DNA of 38,572 nucleotides from a virus, in the IMG/VR virus record IMGVR_UViG_3300025853_000247, positions 1 to 38,572 of that record. One strand, 5' to 3'. Below, one piece after another: positions 1 to 7,401 of the stretch. Both the position numbers and the translations under genes were made by a program. Numbering within the stretch: the first letter of the stretch is position 1; the number at the start of each line of letters is the position of its first letter. The notes below the pieces were generated by a model. It saw only the letters and a list, made by a program, of their open reading frames with translations, was not told the origin of the DNA and ran no database searches.

Positions 1-75
1 CAGAGACTTGCCACCCTGTCCTCCGATGAGTCAGGTCCAACGCACACGATATTAGCCTGTGCTAGCCGTTACTGA
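1..75. other. Window edge, possible end of a neighbouring gene
   Basis: This short stretch is open in two directions and I cannot decide between them. On the + strand, frame 1 is open from the window edge to a TGA at 73-75, which would be the last 24 codons of a rightward gene converging on the GIY-YIG gene with a short overlap. On the - strand another frame is open from about 70 to the edge but shows no ATG and no ribosome binding site. No motif is recognisable in either reading. Confidence 0.15.
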
Positions 76-499
76 TTTTGTTTAAGATGTGGGAGCCATG
101 GACACGGACTTGTATATGTCCGTTATAATATTCATTTGATTCTAATACACGTCTTAGGAATTGTTCTCTTGCTTCAACGTAACTGCATTCTGCTTTACTC
201 TTACAAAGGTATAGTATTTCCCTTGTAAAATTTTCACTGCCTAATGTTTTTACGTCTTCGATTAATTCCAAATTTGAGCCATAATATTCGCGCCAGTCAG
301 AATCGACTTGTGATCGAATCTTTCTTTTGCGTTTGTTACCATTTTTATATTTTACAGTTCTTACTGAAGTTTTTCTAAATTTTGCTAATTTTTTGCCTAT
401 GTATTTGCGCCCTGATACACAGTTTGTAATGAGATATACAAATCCAGCACAGTCCTCGGGTAATTGTTCAAGGTCTTTACCTTCATACAGCCAAGTCAT
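62..499 (-). CDS. GIY-YIG nuclease, SegE-like
   Basis: Putative DNA endonuclease of the GIY-YIG superfamily. The N-terminal half carries a divergent version of the signature: GFVYLI at residues 19-24 stands for GIY, and KYIGKK at 32-37 stands for YIG. A DWREYYGSN block follows at 68-76, a motif I associate with the SegE-like GIY-YIG proteins of T4-like phages. The region at 41-66 is very basic and could contact DNA. At 145 residues it is a nuclease domain with little room for a separate DNA-binding domain. It lies last in the leftward block after gp46. In T4, Seg proteins are freestanding homing endonucleases; whether this one is a homing enzyme or a repair-type nuclease cannot be told here. 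The start is ATG at 499; an in-frame stop lies five codons upstream. No good Shine-Dalgarno sequence precedes it. Confidence 0.7.
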   Translation of the reverse strand: MTWLYEGKDLEQLPEDCAGFVYLITNCVSGRKYIGKKLAKFRKTSVRTVKYKNGNKRKRKIRSQVDSDWREYYGSNLELIEDVKTLGSENFTREILYLCKSKAECSYVEAREQFLRRVLESNEYYNGHIQVRVHGSHILNKISNG

Positions 500-570
500 T
501 GGGGGTTTGTTCTAAGTCCATGTGTATTTTAATTATGCCATAATAGTTTATAAGTTATAAGTTCTGATTA

Positions 571-2343
571 TTATACAACTTCTACATCCGTTGTATAACT
601 GGTAAATCCGTTTTCTTTGACTACAGTTAAAATATTATTTACACGCCCAGCCAATTCGTCTTTGTGGCTGACAAGCCAGATACTCTTGTTGCTTTCTCTG
701 CTCATTTTCTTAAGAATAGCCAAACTGTTTTCTACACCCGAAGCATCCATACCCGAATCTACTAACTCATCGATAAACAACAAGTTGATAGGTTGATACA
801 GACTTTCCCATACATCACGGAAACTCCAACTTAAACTGAGGATCAAACGATTGCGTTCTCCCCTACTCAAGTTGTCAAAGTCTAACTCACGACCTAATTC
901 TTCAATGCTTACAGTTAAGTCGTTTAAGAATTTGACCTGGTGTGGCAAACCAATACGATCCAGATACTGCGCCAATCTGCCGTTTAAGTAACTGAGGTTC
1001 TGATCAATGATCTTTTTACGAATAAATGAATCTTTGTTGGTCAACAGTTTGAGCAAGAACTCTTGGTGCTCTTTGACTCTGGTCAATTCATTGATAGTGT
1101 CGTAAGTAATCTCTTCAACCGCAGTTTCTTTCATTTCTGCGATCTGTTCACTGTAGGGATCCGGTTCTTCCTGTTTGGCAGTTAACTGCGTTAGCACACT
1201 GCCCATACTGCTTCTATGTTCAAATGCATCTGCTTCTGCTGAGTAAAATGTTTCGGGCCGACTGCCTAACTCGCCTATGTCTGCTACAGTTTTTGTGTGC
1301 TCCTGCCATTGTGTGTCATTTGTTAATAACTGTAGTGCGGCTTCTTGCTTTTGTTCTTGCTTGCTTTTAAGTATTTCTTCTTGCTTGGCATCGTGTATGT
1401 CCTGCCCACAAGCATGGCACTTATGGTCTTCCAATAGAGCAATTTCTTTTTCTAGTTTGTCAATGAGTTTCTGTTGTTTGTCGTTGTCACGTTCAATACT
1501 AGTAATCCATTTTGTGCATTCGTCAACTTGCGACTTTTTACGGTCATAATCTGCCAACAGTTTGTGTGCAGCCAATTCTGCTTCAATGTCTAACTTGGCC
1601 AGTTCGTCATAGGCACTTTGTAAAGCAGCAACTTCACTGTCTTTTTTCTTTTGCCACAGTACTTGCCTGCGCTCTAAACTTTCAATTTGATTGTTGATGC
1701 GCTCGTTGGCATCTGACACTGCTTTAATTCTTGCTTCTTCATGTTGAATGGCATCTTTAGTAGAACGATTTAGCTCTTTCAATGCTTCAGCTTTTTCACT
1801 CAGCATGGTAATACCCAGAAGCTGCTCAATGATAGCACGTTGGTCATTGGCCCGCATACTGAGAAAAGGCTCTGTATAAGTGTTTAAGGCTACAACGTGC
1901 TTGAACATGTCATGACTCATGTTGAGCAAGCGTTCGATTTCCTGTTGTGTTTCTCTGCTGTCACCTTGACTGTTGTCGTCTCTACTTTCCTGCTCTTCGT
2001 CGTTGACATAGAACTTGAGCACATTGGGTTTGCGTCCACGCTCAATCCTGTAACTCTGTCCTTCGCAGTCAAAGTCGATGGTGATCAACATGGCCTTGCC
2101 GTTGGTCTTGTTGATTAGATTATCTTTTTTGATGTTAGTCAGTGCCTGTCCAAACAGTGCATAACTAAGTGCATTGATGATTGTAGTCTTGCCTGTACCG
2201 TTACGTGCGCCACTATCATCGCCACCCAAGTCTAAGTTTTCACCTAACACCAAAGTCAAGTCTTGGCGATCAAAGTCAATGCCCTGTGTGGCATTGCCCA
2301 CGCTCATAAAGTTTTTAACTGACAGTGTTTTTATTTTGAACAT
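571..2343 (-). CDS. gp46: gp46, recombination endonuclease subunit (Rad50/SbcC-like)
   Basis: ATPase subunit of the gp46/gp47 complex, the phage equivalent of Rad50/Mre11. It resects DNA ends for recombination-dependent replication, repair and host DNA breakdown. Visible motifs are the Walker A loop GARNGTGKTT at residues 45-54, a long charged coiled-coil region interrupted by a CxxC zinc hook (CHAC, C309 and C312), the ABC signature LSRGERNRL near 490-498, and Walker B LLFIDELVD near 516-524. Its length (590) is in the usual range for T4 gp46. The start overlaps the end of the upstream gene by 29 nt, so translation is probably coupled. In T4, genes 47 and 46 lie close together; here two unrelated low-GC genes sit between them. 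Confidence 0.95.
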   Translation of the reverse strand: MFKIKTLSVKNFMSVGNATQGIDFDRQDLTLVLGENLDLGGDDSGARNGTGKTTIINALSYALFGQALTNIKKDNLINKTNGKAMLITIDFDCEGQSYRIERGRKPNVLKFYVNDEEQESRDDNSQGDSRETQQEIERLLNMSHDMFKHVVALNTYTEPFLSMRANDQRAIIEQLLGITMLSEKAEALKELNRSTKDAIQHEEARIKAVSDANERINNQIESLERRQVLWQKKKDSEVAALQSAYDELAKLDIEAELAAHKLLADYDRKKSQVDECTKWITSIERDNDKQQKLIDKLEKEIALLEDHKCHACGQDIHDAKQEEILKSKQEQKQEAALQLLTNDTQWQEHTKTVADIGELGSRPETFYSAEADAFEHRSSMGSVLTQLTAKQEEPDPYSEQIAEMKETAVEEITYDTINELTRVKEHQEFLLKLLTNKDSFIRKKIIDQNLSYLNGRLAQYLDRIGLPHQVKFLNDLTVSIEELGRELDFDNLSRGERNRLILSLSWSFRDVWESLYQPINLLFIDELVDSGMDASGVENSLAILKKMSRESNKSIWLVSHKDELAGRVNNILTVVKENGFTSYTTDVEVV

Positions 2344-3409
2344 TATCGCTTATTTCTTTATAAATTGGTTTGAATACTTGATCGATGTAGTCTAAAATTA
2401 TTTGCCTATTATACAACAGTCTACTTTCTAATTCAAGATTTATTTGTTTCAAATAGTCTAGCGGCCACTTAGAAACAATCTCCGCTTGTTTCATAACTGC
2501 CAAGAATCTTTCACTGGGATCTTCAATGGAGTCATAACTTTCATCCCAGTAATCGTCAAAAGTTTTTATTCCAAACGACTGCAGATATCGAATAGTTCCT
2601 ACCGCACCCAATATGATAAAAGGAGTTGTACACAATATTGGTCTCAATATTTTTTCACTTATGTAAACAGATGGGTAATCAAAAACTGATTCGGACACTA
2701 AATCTACTGCGAATTCTTTGTAAAAATCAGATCCGTTTGGTGGTATATTTGGATTTATGTAACTTTTTGGTACAGGAATTTGATTTAAAAATAAAATTTC
2801 TTTGTTTTGCGTTAACGTTGTCCAATCTTCACTAACTGAAATCGCATTATTGTAAACATAATCCAAATTGTCATCGATATTGCTCTGATTTTGATTTGTA
2901 GGTATTTCACTTAGCATTTTAGTGTTTGGATTGTTAATTGAATACTGAATCTCCGAACAATTATTTTTAATGATGTAGGCTATAAGTTTTTCTCTATGTG
3001 CTCTTAATAAGCCCACCATACACAACATAGGATATATTATATTTTTCCTATATCTTATAATATCTTTAACATTGTTGTAACTATTATAGTTTAGAATAAG
3101 ATTAAAAACTTCCGGTTGGTCATTATTGTCAAAGTAAGGAATTAATTGTTTTTTAAGGTTACTACTGTTACAAATAAATCTAAAAACGAAACCAGGAAAT
3201 CCCATAGATTTAATCGCTAATAATAGATTGTATATTGTAAAACTCAAAGGAGAATTTAAAAAATAAAAGTCAGTGTCGTTATGTAAAACTACAATTCTTT
3301 CATTTGGCTTAAATTCTTCCTTAAAAAGTGTTTTTAACTTACCATGTAATGAAGGTGCGTCTTGCCGATAATGGATCAAGTCAATAACATCAATTACGCT
3401 AATAGTCAT
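2315..3409 (-). CDS. Putative glycosyltransferase-like protein inserted between gp47 and gp46
   Basis: Function not established. The C-terminal third contains a block (VSESVFDYPSVYISEKILRP, then GAVGTIRYLQSFGIKTFDDY) that resembles the SEK-type acceptor/donor region of fucosyltransferase-like (GT10-like) proteins seen in marine phages. This is a pattern judgement, not a demonstrated match. The N-terminal part begins with hydrophobic strands but shows no clear DxD. The gene starts at ATG 3409 behind a strong Shine-Dalgarno (GGAGGA on the minus strand, 3416-3421, 7 nt spacing). It overlaps the upstream gene by 11 nt and gp46 by 29 nt. Its DNA is clearly AT-richer than gp46 and gp47 (one 60-nt stretch counted by eye near 3200 is about 27% G+C). 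This suggests late acquisition as a cargo gene together with its upstream neighbour. Confidence 0.5.
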   Translation of the reverse strand: MTISVIDVIDLIHYRQDAPSLHGKLKTLFKEEFKPNERIVVLHNDTDFYFLNSPLSFTIYNLLLAIKSMGFPGFVFRFICNSSNLKKQLIPYFDNNDQPEVFNLILNYNSYNNVKDIIRYRKNIIYPMLCMVGLLRAHREKLIAYIIKNNCSEIQYSINNPNTKMLSEIPTNQNQSNIDDNLDYVYNNAISVSEDWTTLTQNKEILFLNQIPVPKSYINPNIPPNGSDFYKEFAVDLVSESVFDYPSVYISEKILRPILCTTPFIILGAVGTIRYLQSFGIKTFDDYWDESYDSIEDPSERFLAVMKQAEIVSKWPLDYLKQINLELESRLLYNRQIILDYIDQVFKPIYKEISDNVQNKNTVS

Positions 3410-4121
3410 GCAAGTTCCTCCAATGATTGTATATGTTTTCTAAATTTTCATATGGAATTATTTGCAAAGTATTTGCAATTTTTTGTAGGTTATCTATGAT
3501 ACTTTTATATTCTAGTAATTCACTTAGCGGGATCACAATATCGTTTTTTCCAACAGGAGGATTTTTAAAAAGATGAGTGAAGTTGTCTTCAATAATATTG
3601 TTCCTTATGAATCTATATAGACTGTTTGTTTTTACTTTGTACAGATTTTGGCTTTCAAAGCCAGCAATTTTATAACTGTCTCTATGTTCTTGTTGAGTAA
3701 TTTCATAGCCATCATCTATTTTACGTGCAGAGTATCGTTTGCGCCATTTGCTTTTATAGAACCATTTTAAACTTGGCTGATCTAGCATAATAGTAATTAT
3801 TTGATAATGCTGCATCCAATTTGGGATATTAAATTTATGTGTATGTAATGGTATCCACAAGTCGGCAAAATTTATTGGAAGATTTGATAAATCGTCCCCT
3901 CTTGTATATGTTGCACTGTAATATTGATTTATTGAATAGCAGTTTTTTGGTTCATTATCTAACCAAGAATCAAAATCGCTGGTAAAACTACTTTTAAACC
4001 ATTCTGAATCAGATTGCTCAGTGTTATTCCAAGATTGTATATCGGGGTGAAATCCTAGAAGAGCACAAAGCATTTTACCTGCACCTCCTGGCGGATAACG
4101 CACAACAAGAAATTTTGCCAC
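3399..4121 (-). CDS. Unknown protein with P-loop-like N-terminus
   Basis: Not recognised with confidence. The N-terminus reads as a hydrophobic strand followed by RYPPGGAGKMLCALLG (residues 8-23), which looks like a nucleotide or PAPS-binding loop. Sulfotransferase-type folds are one possibility, but no second diagnostic motif was found. The rest is rich in W, Y, N and K without clear repeats or membrane segments. Translation starts at GTG (4119-4121), whose G is the last base of the gp47 stop codon (TAGTG arrangement), so it is probably coupled to gp47. The DNA is strikingly AT-rich (a 60-nt sample at 3421-3480 has 14 G+C, 23%), unlike gp47 just upstream. It forms a two-gene insert with the putative glycosyltransferase. 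Confidence 0.55.
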   Translation of the reverse strand: MAKFLVVRYPPGGAGKMLCALLGFHPDIQSWNNTEQSDSEWFKSSFTSDFDSWLDNEPKNCYSINQYYSATYTRGDDLSNLPINFADLWIPLHTHKFNIPNWMQHYQIITIMLDQPSLKWFYKSKWRKRYSARKIDDGYEITQQEHRDSYKIAGFESQNLYKVKTNSLYRFIRNNIIEDNFTHLFKNPPVGKNDIVIPLSELLEYKSIIDNLQKIANTLQIIPYENLENIYNHWRNLHDY

Positions 4122-5137
4122 TAAAGATTCCTATAAATGTCCAGTAACAGATTATTATCGTAGTGATCGCTGGCAATAGCAGTTAGTTGATTAGTTACAA
4201 TCTGATCTACACTTTCGAACTGCACATTACCCTGTATTTCATACTCTGATAAGTCTGTATTCTTTTGCGGCAGCAGTGTAATCTCACGCAGGTTATACTG
4301 CCCAATAAAAGTTTCTTTGATAAAATTGGCTTCTTCGTAACTGATATCAATGTCCAAGTTCACACGCACATGCATACCTGGCGCCAGTATGTCGTCGGCA
4401 TGATCCAGTATTGCTGCCAAGCCTAACACACGGTATCTGGGTTGATCGGGCCAAGCATGATACTCAGGCTCTTTGCCCCATTCAATAACACACAGTCCTC
4501 TGTCATCATCACCAGCGTCTGCATAGTTGTGTGGAAAGCAGTTGCCAATATAAGTGATGTTGCCGTGGTTTTGTCTTTTGTGAAAGTGCCCTGTGTAAAC
4601 TTGTTCACAGGCCCGAAACTGTTCACGTTTGACTTCACCGTGATCGGGCATCTGCACCATGGCGTTCATGTAAAAGTGAGGAAGTTCAAAGTGTCCAAAT
4701 ACATATTTGGTCTTTAGTTTTGGCACACGTTTGTAGTCATCACCTACCAACCAAGGTGCAATAGTTACATCACCTTCCGAGAACCAATCATTACAGATTC
4801 TAACATTGGGCAAATGTCTAGCCCACTCTACACTCTGTATGTCACGTTTGTCCCTATAGTACAAATCGTGGTTACCAGGGATAAAGTAGACCTGATCAAA
4901 GTTTGCGTTTAAATGCTCTAAGGCCTGCAGACTGTAGTTCAGTGTAACAATATTAATACTGGCACGGTTGTTGTGCCAGTCCCCCAGGAATAAAGCAGTT
5001 TCGCAGCCTTGGTCTCGTGCAGTCTGAGTAGCCCATTTGACAAAGTTCAAACAGTCTTCGTTATGCAGTTGACTGTTTGACTTTAAGCCAAAGTGTATGT
5101 CCGTGAACACGGCTGCTTTTTTGAATAGATTAGCCAT
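4121..5137 (-). CDS. gp47: gp47, recombination endonuclease subunit (Mre11/SbcD-like)
   Basis: Metal-dependent nuclease subunit that pairs with gp46. All metallophosphoesterase motifs of the Mre11/SbcD family are present: TDIHFG at 12-17 (D13, H15), GDWHNN at 52-57, PGNHD at 87-91, GHFE at 148-151, and TGHFH at 182-186. Length (338) is almost the same as T4 gp47. The C-terminal half lacks strong motifs, as expected for the capping and gp46-binding part. The ATG at 5137 lies 47 nt downstream of the gp55 stop. No Shine-Dalgarno is seen, but a TATAAT hexamer ends only six bases before the ATG on the minus strand (see the promoter entry). The stop codon overlaps the GTG of the next gene by one base. 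Confidence 0.95.
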   Translation of the reverse strand: MANLFKKAAVFTDIHFGLKSNSQLHNEDCLNFVKWATQTARDQGCETALFLGDWHNNRASINIVTLNYSLQALEHLNANFDQVYFIPGNHDLYYRDKRDIQSVEWARHLPNVRICNDWFSEGDVTIAPWLVGDDYKRVPKLKTKYVFGHFELPHFYMNAMVQMPDHGEVKREQFRACEQVYTGHFHKRQNHGNITYIGNCFPHNYADAGDDDRGLCVIEWGKEPEYHAWPDQPRYRVLGLAAILDHADDILAPGMHVRVNLDIDISYEEANFIKETFIGQYNLREITLLPQKNTDLSEYEIQGNVQFESVDQIVTNQLTAIASDHYDNNLLLDIYRNL

Positions 5138-5143
5138 CTATCT

Positions 5144-5172
5144 ATTATAACTTCGTTTTTGGTCTACTGCAA
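5144..5172 (-). promoter_or_regulatory. Possible sigma70-type promoter at the gp47 start
   Basis: Read on the minus strand: TTGCAG (5167-5172), 17 nt spacer, perfect TATAAT (5144-5149). The -35 matches consensus at only three positions. The expected start point falls on or next to the gp47 ATG, so a transcript from here would be leaderless for gp47. It could instead be a chance match in AT-rich intergenic DNA. Confidence 0.35.
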
Positions 5173-5184
5173 CTGGAAAAATTG

Positions 5185-6063
5185 TCATTCGTCGTAATAT
5201 CCGCCACCACCACCAGTCATCATGCCCTGTCGTGTATAACTGGGGTTTAGGTTGTTCATTTCTAAAATGTCATCTCTGATATTTTGGTTACGTTTTTCAA
5301 TGTTGAGCACACGAGTAAACGAGTTAGTAATTGCCGCAGTATAGTAAGCAAATGGGTTCTGACTCTTGCTTTCATCAAACTGTAAGCCAATTTGGCTTAA
5401 CTGTAGCAGTGCCTGGCTACGCATTTCGTCGTTGTAAGTGTAGCCGCGCCAATTTGATCGAGTAGCATAACGCTCGCACAGTTTCATAAACATGTGTGCC
5501 AATTTGTTGGTCATTTGTCCATGCTCACGTGAAAATTCTCCCGACTCTAAATCGCCCCGCCAGTGACTTTTGCCTACCAGTACAGGTTCACCCTCGGCAT
5601 CGACACGATAGTGATAAAACGGTGGAAAGTTTACTTTGACATACTTGTTATGTTTAGGATCTTCCTCGTCATACTCGGTGTGTGCTGGTTCGTCCTCATC
5701 GTCAACTAAGTCTTTAGCCTGTTGACGTGCTTTGTTAGTTTTGACTTCATCTAAGGGGATATGCTCCCAAGTCATTACACGAAACACACAGTCAGTTTGT
5801 GGGATTTTGGTATACTTAATTTCAAAATCTTCTAACTTTTGCTTTTGTCCTGTTTCTTTTACAGCCTGCTCATGTGCCAGTTTGGTCAAGCGTTCCGCCC
5901 TTGCACGGCGTGCAGCCACAATGTTTTTCTTATTGATTTTTTTGACACTGTCTACGATCATGTCAAAATTAGCAGCGTCTTGGTCCAAATAACTGCAATA
6001 GGTAGTTTTACTTTTGTGTATTTCTTTAAGAATATCTTTATTATTAAGGTAATTGTGTTTAAT
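5185..6063 (-). CDS. gp55: gp55, late-transcription sigma factor, with apparent ATT start
   Basis: Phage sigma factor that directs host RNA polymerase to late promoters. The core NWRGYTYNDEM through NPFAYYTAAITNSFTRVL (residues 204-253 in this numbering) lines up with T4 gp55 NFSGYTQSWKQEM through NPHAYITQACFNAFVQRI. The first conventional start would be TTG at 5988 and has no ribosome site. The frame stays open upstream, and the extension HNYLNNKDILKEI matches the T4 gp55 N-terminus YNYVNNKELLQAI. Seven bases before an ATT codon (6061-6063) lies a strong AAAGGAG. I therefore place the start at ATT, giving 292 residues. No ATG or GTG exists in the extension. The protein is about 100 residues longer than T4 gp55, with an acidic insert near 119-137. 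It ends in GGGGGYYDE instead of the hydrophobic clamp-binding tail of T4 gp55. It is driven by the promoter at 6089-6117. Confidence 0.9.
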   Translation of the reverse strand: MKHNYLNNKDILKEIHKSKTTYCSYLDQDAANFDMIVDSVKKINKKNIVAARRARAERLTKLAHEQAVKETGQKQKLEDFEIKYTKIPQTDCVFRVMTWEHIPLDEVKTNKARQQAKDLVDDEDEPAHTEYDEEDPKHNKYVKVNFPPFYHYRVDAEGEPVLVGKSHWRGDLESGEFSREHGQMTNKLAHMFMKLCERYATRSNWRGYTYNDEMRSQALLQLSQIGLQFDESKSQNPFAYYTAAITNSFTRVLNIEKRNQNIRDDILEMNNLNPSYTRQGMMTGGGGGYYDE

Positions 6064-6070
6064 AACCGTT

Positions 6071-6077
6071 CTCCTTT
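6071..6077 (-). promoter_or_regulatory. Ribosome binding site that decides the gp55 start
   Basis: Minus-strand AAAGGAG, separated by 7 nt from ATT at 6061-6063 and by more than 80 nt from the TTG at 5988. It is one of the strongest Shine-Dalgarno sequences in the window, and its spacing supports initiation at ATT. Confidence 0.75.
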
Positions 6078-6088
6078 ATACTGTTATA

Positions 6089-6117
6089 ATAGTAACATAG
6101 TTTTACTGGGTTGTCAA
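6089..6117 (-). promoter_or_regulatory. Sigma70-type (early) promoter of gp55
   Basis: On the minus strand a perfect TTGACA (6112-6117) is followed after 17 nt by TACTAT (6089-6094). The predicted start near 6082 would leave a leader of roughly 20 nt containing the AAAGGAG ribosome site. Position, spacing and strand fit the leftward gp55-gp47-gp46 block being read by unmodified host polymerase. Confidence 0.7.
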
Positions 6118-6149
6118 TTCTTGAATGCAAAATTGGCATAATTTTTGGC

Positions 6150-6157
6150 GATAAATA
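6150..6157 (+). promoter_or_regulatory. T4-type late promoter upstream of gp48
   Basis: GATAAATA, seven of eight bases of the T4 late consensus TATAAATA, 18 nt before the gp48 ATG in the divergent control region. It is followed by AAATCGGAAT, a leader motif shared with three other late promoters here. It is the first late promoter of the structural block. Confidence 0.7.
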
Positions 6158-6175
6158 TTTTAAATCGGAATAATT

Positions 6176-7087
6176 ATGGCAAATTTACAGCAAGGTCCTA
6201 GTAGTAACTCAGACAACACAGATCCATCTGGAGTTAGTCAAACTGCTGGGGTAGCACCACAACAACAGTTTGCATCAGGCGGAGATGCAAGTGCATTTCG
6301 TTTAAGTACCCTTGCAGAAGGCATTGTAAAAGGTGGAGCCTTTGCTTTGGAAGCCATAGCTGGTAGTGTATTTAACTTTAATTCTACTGGTGCGAACCCT
6401 AGTTCAATTGGTCCTGACGATGACTGGCGTGTGCGTATTAGTATGCAACCACAGACTGCTGCATTGTTTTATAATAATCCAGGTAATCCTATATTGTACC
6501 CGTTGAGTCAAACCAATGGTGTAGTTTTTCCTTATACTCCACAAGTAGATATTTCACACCAGGCTGATTACACAGCGCAACCATTAACACATAGCAATTA
6601 TCAAAGTTACTTTTATGACAAAAGTTCAGTACAACGTATAAACATTACTGCTGATTTTACTGTACAAAATATTCAAGAAGGACAGTATCTTGCTGCAGTT
6701 ATGCAATTCTTAAAAAGCACAACAAAAATGTTTTTTGGAAATAGTCAACTAGCAGGTACACCACCTCCAATGGTGTTTTTAGACGGATATGGTCCAGCAA
6801 TTTTACCACACGTTCCTTGTGTAGTGACAGATTTTAGTTATACTATGCCTGGTGATGTAGACTATATAAAAATACCAGTTGGCGCCAGTTTGCAAAGCAC
6901 CGCCGGCAATCCCATACAAAATAGTAATTATGCAGTACCAGCAAGACTGCCCACTGCTTGTACATTACGTATCGGACTACAGCCAATTTACAGCAAAAAT
7001 AACGTGGCAAGAAACTTTACACTAGAGCGTTATGCTGCTGGAGGCCTGATACAAGATTCACGTGGCGCTAGGGGAGGATTTATTTAA
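6176..7087 (+). CDS. gp48: Baseplate tail-tube cap protein, gp48-like
   Basis: Likely forms the platform on which the tail tube is built. The first 75 residues are a flexible Gly/Gln/Ser-rich arm. A compact beta-rich domain follows (DWRVRI near 85, VFPYTPQVDISHQADY near 117-132, INITADFTVQNIQEGQYLAA near 160-179, PCVVTDFSYTMPGDVDYIKIP near 213-233). This layout resembles the tube-type fold of gp19/gp48/gp54. The choice of gp48 over gp54 rests on position directly upstream of gp53 in marine T4-like genomes, not on a specific motif. It is the first gene of the late structural block, read from the late promoter at 6150, and its end overlaps the gp53 start. Confidence 0.6.
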   Translation: MANLQQGPSSNSDNTDPSGVSQTAGVAPQQQFASGGDASAFRLSTLAEGIVKGGAFALEAIAGSVFNFNSTGANPSSIGPDDDWRVRISMQPQTAALFYNNPGNPILYPLSQTNGVVFPYTPQVDISHQADYTAQPLTHSNYQSYFYDKSSVQRINITADFTVQNIQEGQYLAAVMQFLKSTTKMFFGNSQLAGTPPPMVFLDGYGPAILPHVPCVVTDFSYTMPGDVDYIKIPVGASLQSTAGNPIQNSNYAVPARLPTACTLRIGLQPIYSKNNVARNFTLERYAAGGLIQDSRGARGGFI

Positions 7088-7401
7088 TGGCACGGTCTAG
7101 TTCTAAGGTTGAATACAACTCAACAAGTCCTTATTACAATACACCGGTTATTGGAGGATACCTGGATTTAGCAAACATTCCTAGCATTCCTAAACTGCAA
7201 GGTGATGTTATTGTTACTGTAAACAAGACTTATCAGTATCGGCCGGACCTATTAGCATATGACTTATACGGTGATCCTGGATTATGGTGGGTGTTTGCTG
7301 TAAGAAACCCAAATGTAATAAACGATCCCATTTTTGACATGCGTATTGGTAAACGTATTGCAGTACCTAAAAAAGAAACATTACAAGGTATCATTACATA
7401 A
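7087..7401 (+). CDS. gp53: gp53, baseplate wedge subunit
   Basis: Baseplate wedge protein that in T4 joins the wedges around the hub. The block YQYRPDLLAYDLYGDPGLWWVFAVRNPN (residues about 49-76, seen as two adjoining motifs) is the hallmark of gp53-like proteins, followed by a LysM-like end IGKRIAVPKKE. At 104 residues it is about half of T4 gp53 and keeps only the core. A good Shine-Dalgarno (GGGGAGGA, 7071-7078) lies inside the end of the preceding gene. Start and stop overlap the neighbours by one base each, so the three genes are translationally linked. Confidence 0.85.
   Translation: MARSSSKVEYNSTSPYYNTPVIGGYLDLANIPSIPKLQGDVIVTVNKTYQYRPDLLAYDLYGDPGLWWVFAVRNPNVINDPIFDMRIGKRIAVPKKETLQGIIT

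Noticed and set aside
327-515. 62-codon plus-strand ORF opposite the GIY-YIG gene
   Set aside because: Lies wholly on the complementary strand of a gene with a clear nuclease signature; no ribosome site.
500-570. Possible minus-strand promoter before the GIY-YIG gene (CATAAT with TTATAA upstream)
   Set aside because: Both hexamers are poor and the DNA is AT-rich; not enough to call.
1277-2395. Plus-strand open frames opposite gp46
   Set aside because: Cys/Ser-rich translations typical of antisense shadows; gp46 on the minus strand has all family motifs.
5985-6175. tRNA or small RNA gene in the divergent control region
   Set aside because: No cloverleaf or strong hairpin; the space is explained by the gp55 N-terminus, its leader and two promoters.
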